Shown: positions 7,562-16,147 of the stretch, one piece after another
How positions within the stretch are numbered: position 1 is the stretch's first letter
Layout: every line of letters starts with the position of its first letter
NCBI GenBank assembly: GCA_946614295.1
Contig: CAMOGT010000002.1
Coordinates: forward strand, 43,821 to 107,820
Direction: 5' to 3'
DNA: 64,000 nucleotides
Source of the DNA: an uncultured Bacteroidales bacterium
GTDB lineage: Bacteria > Bacteroidota > Bacteroidia > Bacteroidales > Paludibacteraceae
Position numbers and translations under genes: made by a program
The notes under the pieces: generated by a model
Told to the model about the DNA's origin: nothing
Databases searched by the model: none
What the model saw: only the letters and a program-made list of their open reading frames with translations

Positions 7562-9592
7562 ATGAAAAGAGGTATTATTGTGTTCTGTTTAATTCTCCTG
7601 GCTGTGCTTGGAGGGACGGAATGTGCCTTGGGCACAACGTCACAAACATTCGGAGAACCCACCCATGCGGCGTATAGAGGAACAATCTATACGCCGTTTT
7701 CTATATCATTGCCATCCGAATACGCCGCCCCCTCCGACAATTCCTCAACGCATAAGAAAAGCCGGGTCCGGAAATCGCAGGTAGTCTTTGACACAGATGG
7801 TTGGACGGAGAGCGCCGATGCCCGAAAGAGCACCCAAAACACTCCGGGCGTCCCTATCGGTTCTCCGTGGGTAATGATGCTCTTCTGCCTCGTCTTTATC
7901 CTTTACAAGAGGCCCAAAACATTCCTCCCGGGGTTACTGTTCATACCTCTGCACGTCTCCGCTACGACCGTCAACGTGCAACTCGCCAACTCTGCCATCC
8001 GGAGCAGCGAGAGTGTCATCGCCACCCCCACCCTCACCGATCCGCCATTGTCCGGAGGCATTTTCGTTTGTTGGGATTTGTATTACGACCGGGAATGTAC
8101 TCACCTTGTTCCGGATGTCACATTCCGCGGCAACCCCACCCCCTATTCCCATAACTCGGTTTCGTTCACGGCTCCCGCCCCGGGGACTTATTTCCTGAAG
8201 ACCGAGGTACGCAACTCTGAGGCGCCTTGTGCCGTTTCTGCAGTGTGCGAGGAAATCAGCACCGTACAGGTGTACCCCGACATAGACGCTGTGCTCACAC
8301 GGGGGTTGCAACGCGCAGGGAGACTCCTTCCGCTCAGCGACAAAACGGAGAACTGCACGGTATCCGGCGTAATGGATTTTTACAAAGACACCATCAATGA
8401 CGCTTCCCTTAGCCCTTATCAGCGGTACAACTATTTCCTGTCCCTGCCCTTCGATGTGCGTGTAGGCGACATCTACGGTTTCGGCAACTACGGACAGCAC
8501 TGGCTCATCGAGTACTACGACGGCTTGGGAAGAGCGCAGAACGGCTACTGGGCAGATAGCGAACCAAACTGGAAAAGGATTGACGACACGGACTCCGTTC
8601 TCCATGCCTACCAAGGCTACATCCTCAAACTCAACTCGATCCGGATGCAGGCGGACAAGACGGATGTATGGTCCAACGACGCGGATGTAGTCAATTTGTA
8701 TTTCCCTGCCCTCTCCACCGTCAGCCTGGCGTTTGAGAATGAGACCATTCCGGCCCTGAGTGAAGCCTACCGGTGCACCATTGACCAATCGGCTACATTA
8801 GGGACAGAAGGCGACCGGACCATCAAAGACAGTTTCTGGCGGTGCATCGGTGCGCCCCCAAGCTCCGCATACCACACGACCGATATAAGCTATCTCTATG
8901 AATGGCATCTCCATGACAACTCACTCAGCGTGGTGGATGCCCGCGATTACAACTTTGCGCCCATGCACGCCTATCTCCTTCAGCAACAAGCACCCGTCAT
9001 CTGGCGCACCTCCGCACCGGCGTCACTTGCCCCGCGCGCCATTTCCCCCGACACGGATATCCGTCTCCGCCTCGATCTGCGGAAAGATACCGTCCAACAA
9101 GACCACACCTTTATCCGCCTGACCGAAGACGGGAATGCGGACAGCGGATTTACGTTCGGCGAGGATCTGGTCAAAGAGTTAAACGCCGGCAGTAACATCT
9201 ATTCGCTCATCGGTTACGAACGCATAGCGGGAAACAGTCTGCCCTTCCGTAATCAGCCGGTATCCATACCCATCGGCGTACAAATAACCGCTAACGGGGT
9301 CTATACCTTCTCCCTCCCCGCTCCGCCAACCGCCGTTAGCGTAACGCTCCGGGACAAGACCGACAGCACACAGACCCTCCTCAACACTTCAGACTACGCC
9401 GTCTGTCTGACCGCCGGAAGTACCGACACGCGGTTTGAGATAGAGATTGCTCCGGTTAGCCAGATAGCGACAGGAACGGAAGCCGTCTGCCATCAGACCT
9501 CAGCCGTCAGAAAAATGCTGATTGACGGCAGGCTCTATATCGTCAGAGACGGAAAGACATATGACGCGCAAGGCATACAGATTGCGCATTAA
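7562..9592 (+). CDS. Large secreted/surface protein with shared C-terminal tail
   Basis: 676 residues from MKRGIIVFCLILLAVLGG, which gives a proper signal peptide; a longer in-frame start at 7466 would put 32 polar residues before it. Residues about 98-112 (SPWVMMLFCLVFILYKR) form a second hydrophobic segment followed at once by a third, signal-like stretch (FLPGLLFIPLHVSA), so the protein looks like a short exported leader fused to a second exported protein. The rest is beta-rich and without a family I recognise. It ends with RKMLIDGRLYIVRDGKTYDAQG, the tail shared by secreted proteins here. No promoter of the usual type is seen close upstream. Function unknown; surface location inferred. 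Confidence 0.7.
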   Translation: MKRGIIVFCLILLAVLGGTECALGTTSQTFGEPTHAAYRGTIYTPFSISLPSEYAAPSDNSSTHKKSRVRKSQVVFDTDGWTESADARKSTQNTPGVPIGSPWVMMLFCLVFILYKRPKTFLPGLLFIPLHVSATTVNVQLANSAIRSSESVIATPTLTDPPLSGGIFVCWDLYYDRECTHLVPDVTFRGNPTPYSHNSVSFTAPAPGTYFLKTEVRNSEAPCAVSAVCEEISTVQVYPDIDAVLTRGLQRAGRLLPLSDKTENCTVSGVMDFYKDTINDASLSPYQRYNYFLSLPFDVRVGDIYGFGNYGQHWLIEYYDGLGRAQNGYWADSEPNWKRIDDTDSVLHAYQGYILKLNSIRMQADKTDVWSNDADVVNLYFPALSTVSLAFENETIPALSEAYRCTIDQSATLGTEGDRTIKDSFWRCIGAPPSSAYHTTDISYLYEWHLHDNSLSVVDARDYNFAPMHAYLLQQQAPVIWRTSAPASLAPRAISPDTDIRLRLDLRKDTVQQDHTFIRLTEDGNADSGFTFGEDLVKELNAGSNIYSLIGYERIAGNSLPFRNQPVSIPIGVQITANGVYTFSLPAPPTAVSVTLRDKTDSTQTLLNTSDYAVCLTAGSTDTRFEIEIAPVSQIATGTEAVCHQTSAVRKMLIDGRLYIVRDGKTYDAQGIQIAH

Positions 9593-9613
9593 TGCACGAT
9601 TAATAAGATTTTT

Positions 9614-9645
9614 CTTGCATATGTCAAAATTTTGTTGTACCTTTG
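9614..9645 (+). promoter_or_regulatory. Promoter for panD
   Basis: CTTGCATATGTC from 9614 and TACCTTTG at 9638-9645, 20-base gap; 21 bases before the panD start. Confidence 0.85.
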
Positions 9646-9666
9646 CACCCGCAAAGGTTAAGAACA

Positions 9667-10020
9667 ATGTATATTACGATTTTAAAATCAAAGATCCACC
9701 GGGTGCAAGTGACGGAAGCGAACTTAGAGTATATCGGTTCCATAACAATCGATGAAGCCCTGATGGAAGCCGCAGGTATCTATGCCGGCGAGCGGGTACA
9801 GGTAGTAGATAACACCAACGGCGCAAGGCTGGAAACGTACGTTATTCCCGGGAAGAGAGGTTCGGGTTGTATCTGCATCAACGGTGCGGCAGCCCACTTG
9901 GTACACGTAGGCGACACCGTGATTATCATGGCGTACGGGTTGGTGACGCCGGACGAGGCGAAGACGTTCAAGCCGAGTATTGTATTTCCCGGAGAGGGGA
10001 ACAGGTTAGTTGAGAGTTGA
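9667..10020 (+). CDS. panD: Aspartate 1-decarboxylase
   Basis: 117 residues, the usual length. Makes beta-alanine from aspartate for pantothenate and coenzyme A. The pyruvoyl cofactor forms by self-cleavage between Gly24 and Ser25, and EYIGSITID places G24-S25 exactly there. Other family marks are K9 and the [10 protein letters not shown] and G-D-x-V-I-I-M-A-Y motifs. The ATG at 9667 was chosen because it gives the canonical [12 protein letters not shown] start; an upstream ATG at 9643 lies inside the -7 box. First gene of a likely unit with tgt and an LptF/G-type permease. Confidence 0.95.
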   Translation: MYITILKSKIHRVQVTEANLEYIGSITIDEALMEAAGIYAGERVQVVDNTNGARLETYVIPGKRGSGCICINGAAAHLVHVGDTVIIMAYGLVTPDEAKTFKPSIVFPGEGNRLVES

Positions 10021-10033
10021 TAGTTGACAGTTG
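10010..10033 (+). repeat. TAGTTGA tandem repeat between panD and tgt
   Basis: TTAGTTGAGAGTTGATAGTTGACAGTTGATGG spans the panD stop codon and the tgt start codon: the repeat itself supplies the end of panD (VES*) and the GATG start context of tgt. Confidence 0.65.
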
Positions 10034-11167
10034 ATGGCATTTTTCGAACTACATAGCGGGGCGAAAGGCGTGGGGCCGAGAGCGGGCGTGATACACACCG
10101 ACCACGGAGACATACAGACCCCTATCTTCATGCCCGTAGGGACTGCAGGGACCGTCAAAGGTGTGCAGCGCAAGGAGTTGGAGGACGATATCAAAGCCCA
10201 AATCATCCTTGGCAACACCTACCACCTCTTTCTCCGTCCGGGTACAGAGATTCTGCATAAAGCGGGGGGACTGCACCGGTTCGAGGGATGGGAGAGACCT
10301 ATCCTGACCGACAGCGGCGGGTTTCAAGTATTCTCTCTCACCGACATCCGTAAGATGACGGAGGAAGGCGTGCGGTTCTCCTCCCATATAGACGGCCGCA
10401 AGCTGCTCTTCACACCCGAGAGCGTGATGGATATAGAGCGTGAGATAGGCGCGGACATCATGATGGCGTTCGACGAGTGTTGCCCGGGGACGGCTGACAA
10501 GAAATACGCAAAGGAATCGATGGAAAGGACGCACCGATGGCTCGACCGGTGTATCGCCCGGTTCGACGGTACGGATGACTTATACGGCTACAAACAGCAC
10601 CTCTTCCCGATCGTACAGGGATGCACCTATACGGATTTGAGACAGGAGGCGAGCAAACGGTTGCGGGATCTGGACAGAGACGGCTACGCCATCGGCGGAC
10701 TCGCGGTAGGCGAACCGACGGAGGTGATGTATGATATGATCGAGGTCTGCAACGACATCCTGCCGGAGGAAAAACCCCGTTACCTGATGGGAGTCGGCAC
10801 GCCGTGGAACATACTTGAAGCCATCGAGAGGGGCGTGGATATGTTCGATTGCGTAATGCCGACGCGGAACGGGCGGAACGGCATGATCTTCACATGGCAG
10901 GGCGTGATGAACCTCAGAAACAAGAAATGGGAGGACGATTTCACAGAGCTTGATCCCTATGGGACGAGTTATGTGGACCACGCCTATACGCGGGCTTATG
11001 CGCGGCATCTGATCCATGCCCAGGAGATGTTGGGACTGGAGATCCTGTCGATCCATAACTTGGCATTCTATCTCGACTTGGTCAGCCGGGCAAGAGAGCA
11101 TATACTCGCGGGCGACTACTCTTCATGGAAATCCGCTGTATTACCGGACCTCATGAAGAGATTGTAA
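10034..11167 (+). CDS. tgt: Queuine tRNA-ribosyltransferase (tRNA-guanine transglycosylase)
   Basis: 377 residues. Exchanges the wobble guanine for preQ1 in tRNAs with GUN anticodons, in the queuosine pathway. Seen: FMPVGTAGTVKGV, LGNTYHLFLRPG, TDSGGFQVFSL with the substrate-binding Asp93, PIVQGC, GGLAVGEP, and FDCVMPTRNGRNG with the nucleophile Asp272. The usual zinc ligands (CxCxxC...H) are absent: the equivalent stretch reads DPYGTSYVDHAYTRAYARHL. From memory this zinc-less form is usual in Bacteroidales, so it is lineage-typical and not damage. Start is the ATG at 10034; a TTG three bases earlier is possible. Confidence 0.95.
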   Translation: MAFFELHSGAKGVGPRAGVIHTDHGDIQTPIFMPVGTAGTVKGVQRKELEDDIKAQIILGNTYHLFLRPGTEILHKAGGLHRFEGWERPILTDSGGFQVFSLTDIRKMTEEGVRFSSHIDGRKLLFTPESVMDIEREIGADIMMAFDECCPGTADKKYAKESMERTHRWLDRCIARFDGTDDLYGYKQHLFPIVQGCTYTDLRQEASKRLRDLDRDGYAIGGLAVGEPTEVMYDMIEVCNDILPEEKPRYLMGVGTPWNILEAIERGVDMFDCVMPTRNGRNGMIFTWQGVMNLRNKKWEDDFTELDPYGTSYVDHAYTRAYARHLIHAQEMLGLEILSIHNLAFYLDLVSRAREHILAGDYSSWKSAVLPDLMKRL

Positions 11168-11201
11168 TTTGGTAATTGGTAATTGAAAAATTGGTAATTG
11201 G
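11168..11201 (+). repeat. GGTAATT tandem repeat before the LptF/G-type gene
   Basis: Units (T)TTGGTAATTGGTAATTGAAAAATTGG fill the whole 35-base gap after tgt up to the GTG start, replacing any Shine-Dalgarno sequence. Confidence 0.65.
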
Positions 11202-11202
11202 C

Positions 11203-12276
11203 GTGAAACGCCTGGATTGGTATATAATCAAGAAATTTCTGGGCACATTCTTCTTCTCGATTGTGCTCATTTTGTCTATCGCAATCGTCTTTGATTTGAC
11301 GGAGAAGATGGATGATTTCTTCGAGGAACAAGTACCGCTGCGGGAGATTATTCTGGACTACTACATCCCCTTCATTCCCTATTACATGAATATGTTCAGC
11401 TCGCTGTTCATCTTCATCTCCGTGATCTATTTCACGAGTAAGATGGCGGGCAACTCGGAGATTATAGCAATGCTGGCATCAGGGGTGAGTTACCACCGGC
11501 TGATGGTACCTTACGCGCTCTCGGCAGGACTGTTATTCGTACTGAGCATGACGTTAGGCGGCTGGGTGATCCCACGGAGTAGCGAGAGGATGCTTCATTT
11601 CACGGACAAGTACATAGAGCATTTCACGACGGAGAACGCGCGTAATCTGCAGTTGGAGGTAGAGCCGGGCACGATTCTCTACATGGAGTCGTTCCGAAAA
11701 TACAATAACATCGGTTACCGGGCATCCATAGAGCGTTTTGAGGGAAAGAGTCTGGTAGAACGTACTACGGCAGAGCGGATTTACTACGACTCATTGGAGT
11801 ACTGGCATTTGGAGAATTACCTGACCCGGCGGTTCACCGGCATGCGCGAGACACTGGATCTCGGAGAACGTAAAGACATCTCCCTTCCGATTATTCCGGA
11901 CGAGTTATTCATAACCGCACAACAAGCGCAGCAGATGACGACGCCGGAGTTAAGACACTATATGAACCGCCAGCGTCAGCGCGGAAGCGGTAACGTGAAG
12001 GCTTTCGAGGTAGAATACCATAAGCGCTGGGCATCTCCGCTGGGAGCATTTATCATGACGCTTCTTGGGGTGACGATGAGCAGCCGCAAGGTCCGCGGAG
12101 GAATGGGAAAGAACTTGGGTATCGGCATTGTGCTGACGGCGGTGTATATACTATTCTCCACCGTGAGCACGACATTCTCGGTAAACAATGTGATGAGTCC
12201 GTTCATGGCGGCGTGGCTGCCGAATATCGTGTTTCTGGCGATTTCGGTTCCGCTGTACATACGGGCGGCGAGATAG
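11203..12276 (+). CDS. LptF/LptG-family lipopolysaccharide export permease
   Basis: 357 residues from GTG. The GTG start gives MKRLDWYIIKKFLGTFFFS, the expected N-terminus; no in-frame ATG lies upstream before a stop. Six membrane segments in the typical 3+3 arrangement: about 13-35, 56-75 and 99-120 before a large periplasmic beta-jellyroll region (about 130-260), then about 275-295, 303-322 and 333-350. The transmembrane part of the LptB2FG ATP-driven extractor that moves lipopolysaccharide from the inner membrane. Whether it corresponds to LptF or LptG is unclear. Follows tgt across a tandem repeat. Confidence 0.88.
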   Translation: MKRLDWYIIKKFLGTFFFSIVLILSIAIVFDLTEKMDDFFEEQVPLREIILDYYIPFIPYYMNMFSSLFIFISVIYFTSKMAGNSEIIAMLASGVSYHRLMVPYALSAGLLFVLSMTLGGWVIPRSSERMLHFTDKYIEHFTTENARNLQLEVEPGTILYMESFRKYNNIGYRASIERFEGKSLVERTTAERIYYDSLEYWHLENYLTRRFTGMRETLDLGERKDISLPIIPDELFITAQQAQQMTTPELRHYMNRQRQRGSGNVKAFEVEYHKRWASPLGAFIMTLLGVTMSSRKVRGGMGKNLGIGIVLTAVYILFSTVSTTFSVNNVMSPFMAAWLPNIVFLAISVPLYIRAAR

Positions 12277-12308
12277 TTGATAGTTGATAGTTGAGAGTTG
12301 AGAGTTGA
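12273..12308 (+). repeat. TAGTTGA/GAGTTGA tandem repeat at the stop codon
   Basis: AGATAGTTGATAGTTGATAG and on to GAGTTGAGAGTTGAAT; the TAG in the first unit is the stop of the permease gene. Its reverse complement is found in frame in the DUF5686 gene. Confidence 0.75.
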
Positions 12309-12323
12309 ATAGTAAGCACAAAA

Positions 12324-12349
12324 AAAAGAGACGCGAGGGCGTCTCTTTT
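12324..12349. terminator. Bidirectional terminator between convergent genes
   Basis: AAAAGAGACGC (12324-12334), loop GAGG, GCGTCTCTTTT (12339-12349), with an A tract before and T's within, so it can work on both strands for the permease (+) and the small secreted protein (-). Confidence 0.85.
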
Positions 12350-12352
12350 CGT

Positions 12353-12640
12353 TTAGCGGAGCTCTATACGTCGGCGCTCCATGCCGTCCCCTACTTTGGC
12401 GTACAAGCGGTACGTGCCGGGGATGAGTTCAAACTCTACGTAATTGCCACGCTCCTTGAGGAGCAGTTTACCGTCCATCGAGTAGATCCGGGCTTCCTGC
12501 ATCTGAGTAGATGCTACTACCAGGGTGTTCTCTCGGAACCGGACTGTAAAATTATCGTTGGTGTTTTTAGCAGCATAGGTTAAGGTACCTCCTGCTACCA
12601 ACGATACGATGGTCAACAGACTAATTAATACCTTTTTCAT
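12353..12640 (-). CDS. Small secreted protein, type IX-like sorting domain only
   Basis: 95 residues. Signal peptide (about 1-23, MKKVLISLLTIVSLVAGGTLTYA), followed almost at once by a ~65-residue beta-rich domain. FRENTLVVASTQMQEARIYSMDGKLLLK and LIPGTYRLYAKVGDG recall the end of type A C-terminal domains of the type IX secretion system (an 'IYxxxGKLV' strand and a 'LxxGxYxVxV' strand). So it looks like a secretion signal with no passenger; it may be a free-standing adaptor or a trimmed gene. Own minus-strand promoter (12738-12769) with a ~90-base leader. Function unknown. Confidence 0.7.
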   Translation of the reverse strand: MKKVLISLLTIVSLVAGGTLTYAAKNTNDNFTVRFRENTLVVASTQMQEARIYSMDGKLLLKERGNYVEFELIPGTYRLYAKVGDGMERRRIELR

Positions 12641-12737
12641 AATAGTAATGTTTTAAAGATCATTTTCACGAGTTAACGCACTCGCTTGCGTCGGAATTTC
12701 CGATAGGGATTTTATACCCCTCTTCTGAAATTCGGTG

Positions 12738-12769
12738 CAAAATTACTGCCTTTTGATGGAACGACCAAA
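12738..12769 (-). promoter_or_regulatory. Minus-strand promoter for the small secreted protein
   Basis: Read on the minus strand: TTTG (12769-12766), 20 bases, TAATTTTG (12745-12738). The leader contains the palindrome TCGGAATTTCCGA at about 12692-12704. Confidence 0.8.
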
Positions 12770-12842
12770 TTTTCAGGCAAAAATATGTTATAAAACATAA
12801 AAATGCGGTTTCGAGTTGGCAAAATAATGCTTTTTTTGCACA

Positions 12843-13026
12843 CTTATGTGGCTGGTGACGCCTGCGTTGGATTACCAAAACGCCCCTGTGCAAGTGTTTG
12901 CTTTCTTGGTGATGGGAGAGTATCTGCCGGAAGAGGCAAAGGGAGGGAGAGAAGATAGTCCGCGACGGACGGTTGCTGATTCTCCGAAACGGCAAAACAT
13001 ACAATGTATTAGGGGGAATGGAATGA
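12843..13026 (+). pseudogene. Remnant of a surface-protein C-terminus
   Basis: From 12949 to the stop at 13024-13026 one frame reads EKIVRDGRLLILRNGKTYNV then LGGME, a clear copy of the C-terminal tail of the window's secreted proteins. This frame is closed upstream by TGA at 12910. Just before, another frame reads WLVTPALDYQNAPVQVF (about 12846-12900), which looks like the strand before such a tail. There is no start codon, signal peptide or promoter, so this is best read as a decayed gene with at least one frameshift. Confidence 0.65.
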
Positions 13027-13121
13027 CCTAGAACAGTACGTAATGGTAACGAAGTGGTAATGAAAGCGACAGGCAAATGACCCTTAAATCCACTTAAAAA
13101 TGAAGAAAAGTGGCATACACT

Positions 13122-13153
13122 CTTGTGTATGTCATTTTTTTTTTGTACCTTTG
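13122..13153 (+). promoter_or_regulatory. Promoter for typA
   Basis: CTTGTGTATGTC from 13122 and TACCTTTG at 13146-13153, 20-base gap; 45 bases before the typA ATG. Confidence 0.85.
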
Positions 13154-13198
13154 CGCCCGATTTAGTTTGGCGTATAGTGCCCTACACATAAAAGAATT

Positions 13199-15013
13199 AT
13201 GCAAAATATCAGAAATATAGCAATTATTGCACACGTGGACCACGGCAAAACAACGCTCGTGGACAAGATGCTGTACACCGCGAAAGTAGTGAGCGCACAG
13301 CGTTCGGAGTTCAGTGATCAGCCTCAGGAGCTAATCCTGGACAACAACGATTTGGAACGGGAGCGTGGAATTACCATTCTCGCAAAGAACGTAGCCATCG
13401 AATACAAAGGCACGAAAATCAATATCATTGACACTCCGGGGCACGCCGATTTCGGCGGCGAGGTGGAGCGTGTGCTGAATATGGCCGACGGCGTTCTGCT
13501 GCTTGTAGACGCTTTCGAGGGTCCCATGCCACAGACACGTTTTGTGCTGCAAAAAGCACTCGAATTGGGTCTCAAACCCATCGTAGTAATCAACAAAGTG
13601 GACAAGTTGAACTGCCGTCCGGACGAGGTGCAGGAAGAGGTCTTTGACCTGATGTGCAACCTCAATGCCACCGACGACCAGTTGGATTTCCAAACCCTCT
13701 ACGGCTCCGCCAAGAACGGCTGGATGTCGAAGGACTGGAGGAAACCAACGACCGACTTGACCGACCTGATGGATGCCATCATCGAGTATATTCCGGCTCC
13801 GGAGGACAACCCCGGTACGCCGCAGATGCTGGTGACAAGTCTGGATTACAACTCTTATGTCGGCCGTATAGCCATTGGAAGGGTTCACCGCGGCGAGTTC
13901 AAGGACGGTCAGTCCGTCACGCTGGCGAAGAAAGACGGCACGATGGTCAAGACCAAGATCAAAGAGCTGCACACGTTCTCGGGTATGGGTCACGTGAAGA
14001 CCGATGTGGTCAAGAACGGCGACATCTGCGCGATGATCGGTATCGACGGCTTCGAGATAGGCGACACCGTTTGCGATGCAGAGAACCCCGAGGCTCTCAA
14101 ACCGATCGCCATTGACGAGCCGACGATGAGTATGACTTTCTGCATCAACGACTCGCCTTTCTTCGGGCAGGACGGTAAATTTGTAACGAGCCGTCATATC
14201 CAGGACCGACTCAACAAAGAGTTGGAGAAGAATCTCGCCCTCCGCGTTGAGAAAGGCGCAGAGGAGAGCAGCTGGCGTGTCTATGGCCGTGGCGTGCTAC
14301 ACCTCTCCGTCTTGATCGAGACCATGCGCCGCGAGGGATACGAGTTGCAGGTAGGCCAGCCGCAAGTCATCATCAAAGAGATTGACGGCGTCAAATGCGA
14401 GCCGGTAGAGGCACTGACGGTGAATACACCGGAGGAATGCTCCGGTAAAATCATCGAGTATGTCTCCACCCACAAGGGCGAGATGACGAAGATGGAGATG
14501 GTCAACGACCGCGTACACCTCGAGTTCACCATCCCGAGCCGCGGTATCATGGGTATGCGCACGTACGTGATGAACGTGTCCGCCGGAGAAGCCATCATGG
14601 CGCACCGGTTCCTGGAGTACCAGCCATGGAAAGGCGAGATAGTGAAGCGTAATAATGGTTCGCTCATAGCGATGGAAGCCGGTACGGCATATGCCTATGC
14701 GCTGGACAAACTGCAGGATCGCGGAAAGTTCTTCATCGACCCGCAAGAGGAGGTCTATGCCGGACAGGTAGTAGGCGAGAACGCCAAAGAGGGCGACATA
14801 GTCATCAATGTGACGAAGAGCAAGAAACTGACCAACATGCGCTCCAAGAGTGCAGACGACAAGGCGGTATTGCCACCGCCTGTACGGATGAGTCTGGAGG
14901 AGGCATTAGAGTATATCAAAGAGGATGAGTACGTAGAGGTAACCCCGCACGCAATGCGTATCCGCAAAATCATCCTCGATGAGTTAGAGCGCAAACGCGC
15001 AGGAAGAGCATAA
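13199..15013 (+). CDS. typA: Ribosome-associated translational GTPase TypA/BipA
   Basis: 604 residues, family length. Translation-factor GTPase that assists 50S assembly and stress growth. G1 [10 protein letters not shown] (residues 11-20), switch [17 protein letters not shown]4 NKVDK. Followed by the EF-G-like domains II, III and V ([49 protein letters not shown]) and the BipA-specific C-terminal domain ([29 protein letters not shown]). Begins a possible unit with tig and mpl; a 51-base gap with a short tandem repeat separates it from tig. Confidence 0.95.
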   Translation: MQNIRNIAIIAHVDHGKTTLVDKMLYTAKVVSAQRSEFSDQPQELILDNNDLERERGITILAKNVAIEYKGTKINIIDTPGHADFGGEVERVLNMADGVLLLVDAFEGPMPQTRFVLQKALELGLKPIVVINKVDKLNCRPDEVQEEVFDLMCNLNATDDQLDFQTLYGSAKNGWMSKDWRKPTTDLTDLMDAIIEYIPAPEDNPGTPQMLVTSLDYNSYVGRIAIGRVHRGEFKDGQSVTLAKKDGTMVKTKIKELHTFSGMGHVKTDVVKNGDICAMIGIDGFEIGDTVCDAENPEALKPIAIDEPTMSMTFCINDSPFFGQDGKFVTSRHIQDRLNKELEKNLALRVEKGAEESSWRVYGRGVLHLSVLIETMRREGYELQVGQPQVIIKEIDGVKCEPVEALTVNTPEECSGKIIEYVSTHKGEMTKMEMVNDRVHLEFTIPSRGIMGMRTYVMNVSAGEAIMAHRFLEYQPWKGEIVKRNNGSLIAMEAGTAYAYALDKLQDRGKFFIDPQEEVYAGQVVGENAKEGDIVINVTKSKKLTNMRSKSADDKAVLPPPVRMSLEEALEYIKEDEYVEVTPHAMRIRKIILDELERKRAGRA

Positions 15014-15017
15014 ACGA

Positions 15018-15052
15018 CTCCGAAATATCAAATAATCGAAATATCGAATAAA
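15018..15052 (+). repeat. CGAAATATC tandem repeat between typA and tig
   Basis: CCGAAATATCAAATAATCGA then AATATCGAATAA: short direct units of the simple tandem class. No promoter is visible in the 51-base gap. Confidence 0.5.
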
Positions 15053-15064
15053 AACAAATATATT

Positions 15065-16147
15065 ATGAAGATTGAACAAAGTGAATTGAAAGACCTGAAG
15101 GCCGTTATCACGCTCACCATCGAGCCGGCTGACTATCAGGAGGAAGTAGCTAAACAGCTCAAAGAAGTACGCCACAAAGCCCAAATGCCCGGTTTCCGTC
15201 CGGGTATGGTACCCGCCGGATTGGTAAAGAAAATGTACGGCAAGGGTATTCTGGCAGACGTGCTGAACAAGAAAGTAGGCGAGGGCCTGCAGAAGCACAT
15301 CGAAGACAACAAGTTGCAGATTCTTGGCGACCCGCTGCCCAGCGAGGCTTCTCCGAAGATTGACCTTGACAACGAGGAGACCTTCACCTTTATGTTCGAC
15401 ATCGCTGTAGCTCCGGAGTTCGATGCCAAGCTGAATGGCAAGAACAAAGTTACGGAATATACCATCACCGTGACTGACGAGATGGTTCAGAAACAGGTAG
15501 AGGCCTACGCTAACCGTTTCGGCGAGTACACGCCGGAGGACAAAGAGAAAGGTATCAAAGCCGAGATGAAACCCTGCGCTATTGACGCAGAGCTGTTTGC
15601 TAAGGTTTATGGCACCGACACCCCGAAGGACGAAGCCGCTTTCCGCGCACGCATCAAGAGCGACATCGAGCGCTCTATGGCAGAGGATAGCAAGTACCGT
15701 TTCGGTCTGGATCTGAAAGCTGCCATCATGAAGAAGATGGAGAAAGTAGAGTTCCCGGAGGACTTCCTCAAACGCTGGGTGCTCGCTACCAACGAGAAGA
15801 TGACCCAAGAGGAACTGGACAAGGATTTCAGCAAGATGCTTGACGAACTCAAATGGCATCTCGCTAAAGACCAGCTCATGAAGGAGTACAAAATCGATGT
15901 ACAGAAAGAGGACGTAGAAGCATACGCCAAGGAGATTGCCAAGATGCAGTTCATGCAATACGGTCTGATGAACATAGAAGAGGAGTACCTGCAGAACTAC
16001 GCCAATGAGTTCCTCAAGAACGAGGATCAGCTCCGTGGCATCGTAGAGCGTGTGGTAGAGAACAAAATCTACGAGAACCTCCGCTCCATCGTGAAGATCG
16101 AGCCTAAGACTGTTTCCCAAGAAGAGTTTGGCAAACTGTTCAAATAA
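15065..16147 (+). CDS. tig: Trigger factor lacking the peptidyl-prolyl isomerase domain
   Basis: 360 residues. Ribosome-bound chaperone for nascent chains. The N-terminal domain carries the ribosome-docking signature as GFRPGMVP (about residues 44-51) and continues to about 140. The C-terminal chaperone arms are intact (FPEDFLKRWVLATNEKMTQEELDKDF through SQEEFGKLF). Bacteroidales trigger factors are, from memory, about 450 residues; here the protein passes straight from the N-terminal domain (ANRFGEYTPEDKE) to the arm region (CAIDAELFAKVYG), so about 80-90 residues corresponding to the FKBP-type PPIase domain are missing. The frame is unbroken, so it is probably functional as a pure chaperone. 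Confidence 0.9.
   Translation: MKIEQSELKDLKAVITLTIEPADYQEEVAKQLKEVRHKAQMPGFRPGMVPAGLVKKMYGKGILADVLNKKVGEGLQKHIEDNKLQILGDPLPSEASPKIDLDNEETFTFMFDIAVAPEFDAKLNGKNKVTEYTITVTDEMVQKQVEAYANRFGEYTPEDKEKGIKAEMKPCAIDAELFAKVYGTDTPKDEAAFRARIKSDIERSMAEDSKYRFGLDLKAAIMKKMEKVEFPEDFLKRWVLATNEKMTQEELDKDFSKMLDELKWHLAKDQLMKEYKIDVQKEDVEAYAKEIAKMQFMQYGLMNIEEEYLQNYANEFLKNEDQLRGIVERVVENKIYENLRSIVKIEPKTVSQEEFGKLFK

Noticed and set aside
10034..11167. Damaged Tgt because the zinc cysteines are missing
   Set aside because: From memory Bacteroidales Tgt proteins lack them too and catalytic residues are intact, so this is a lineage trait.
12846..13031. A real 61-residue protein
   Set aside because: No promoter or conserved start; the part with recognisable sequence (the sorting tail) is in another frame, so it is a remnant.
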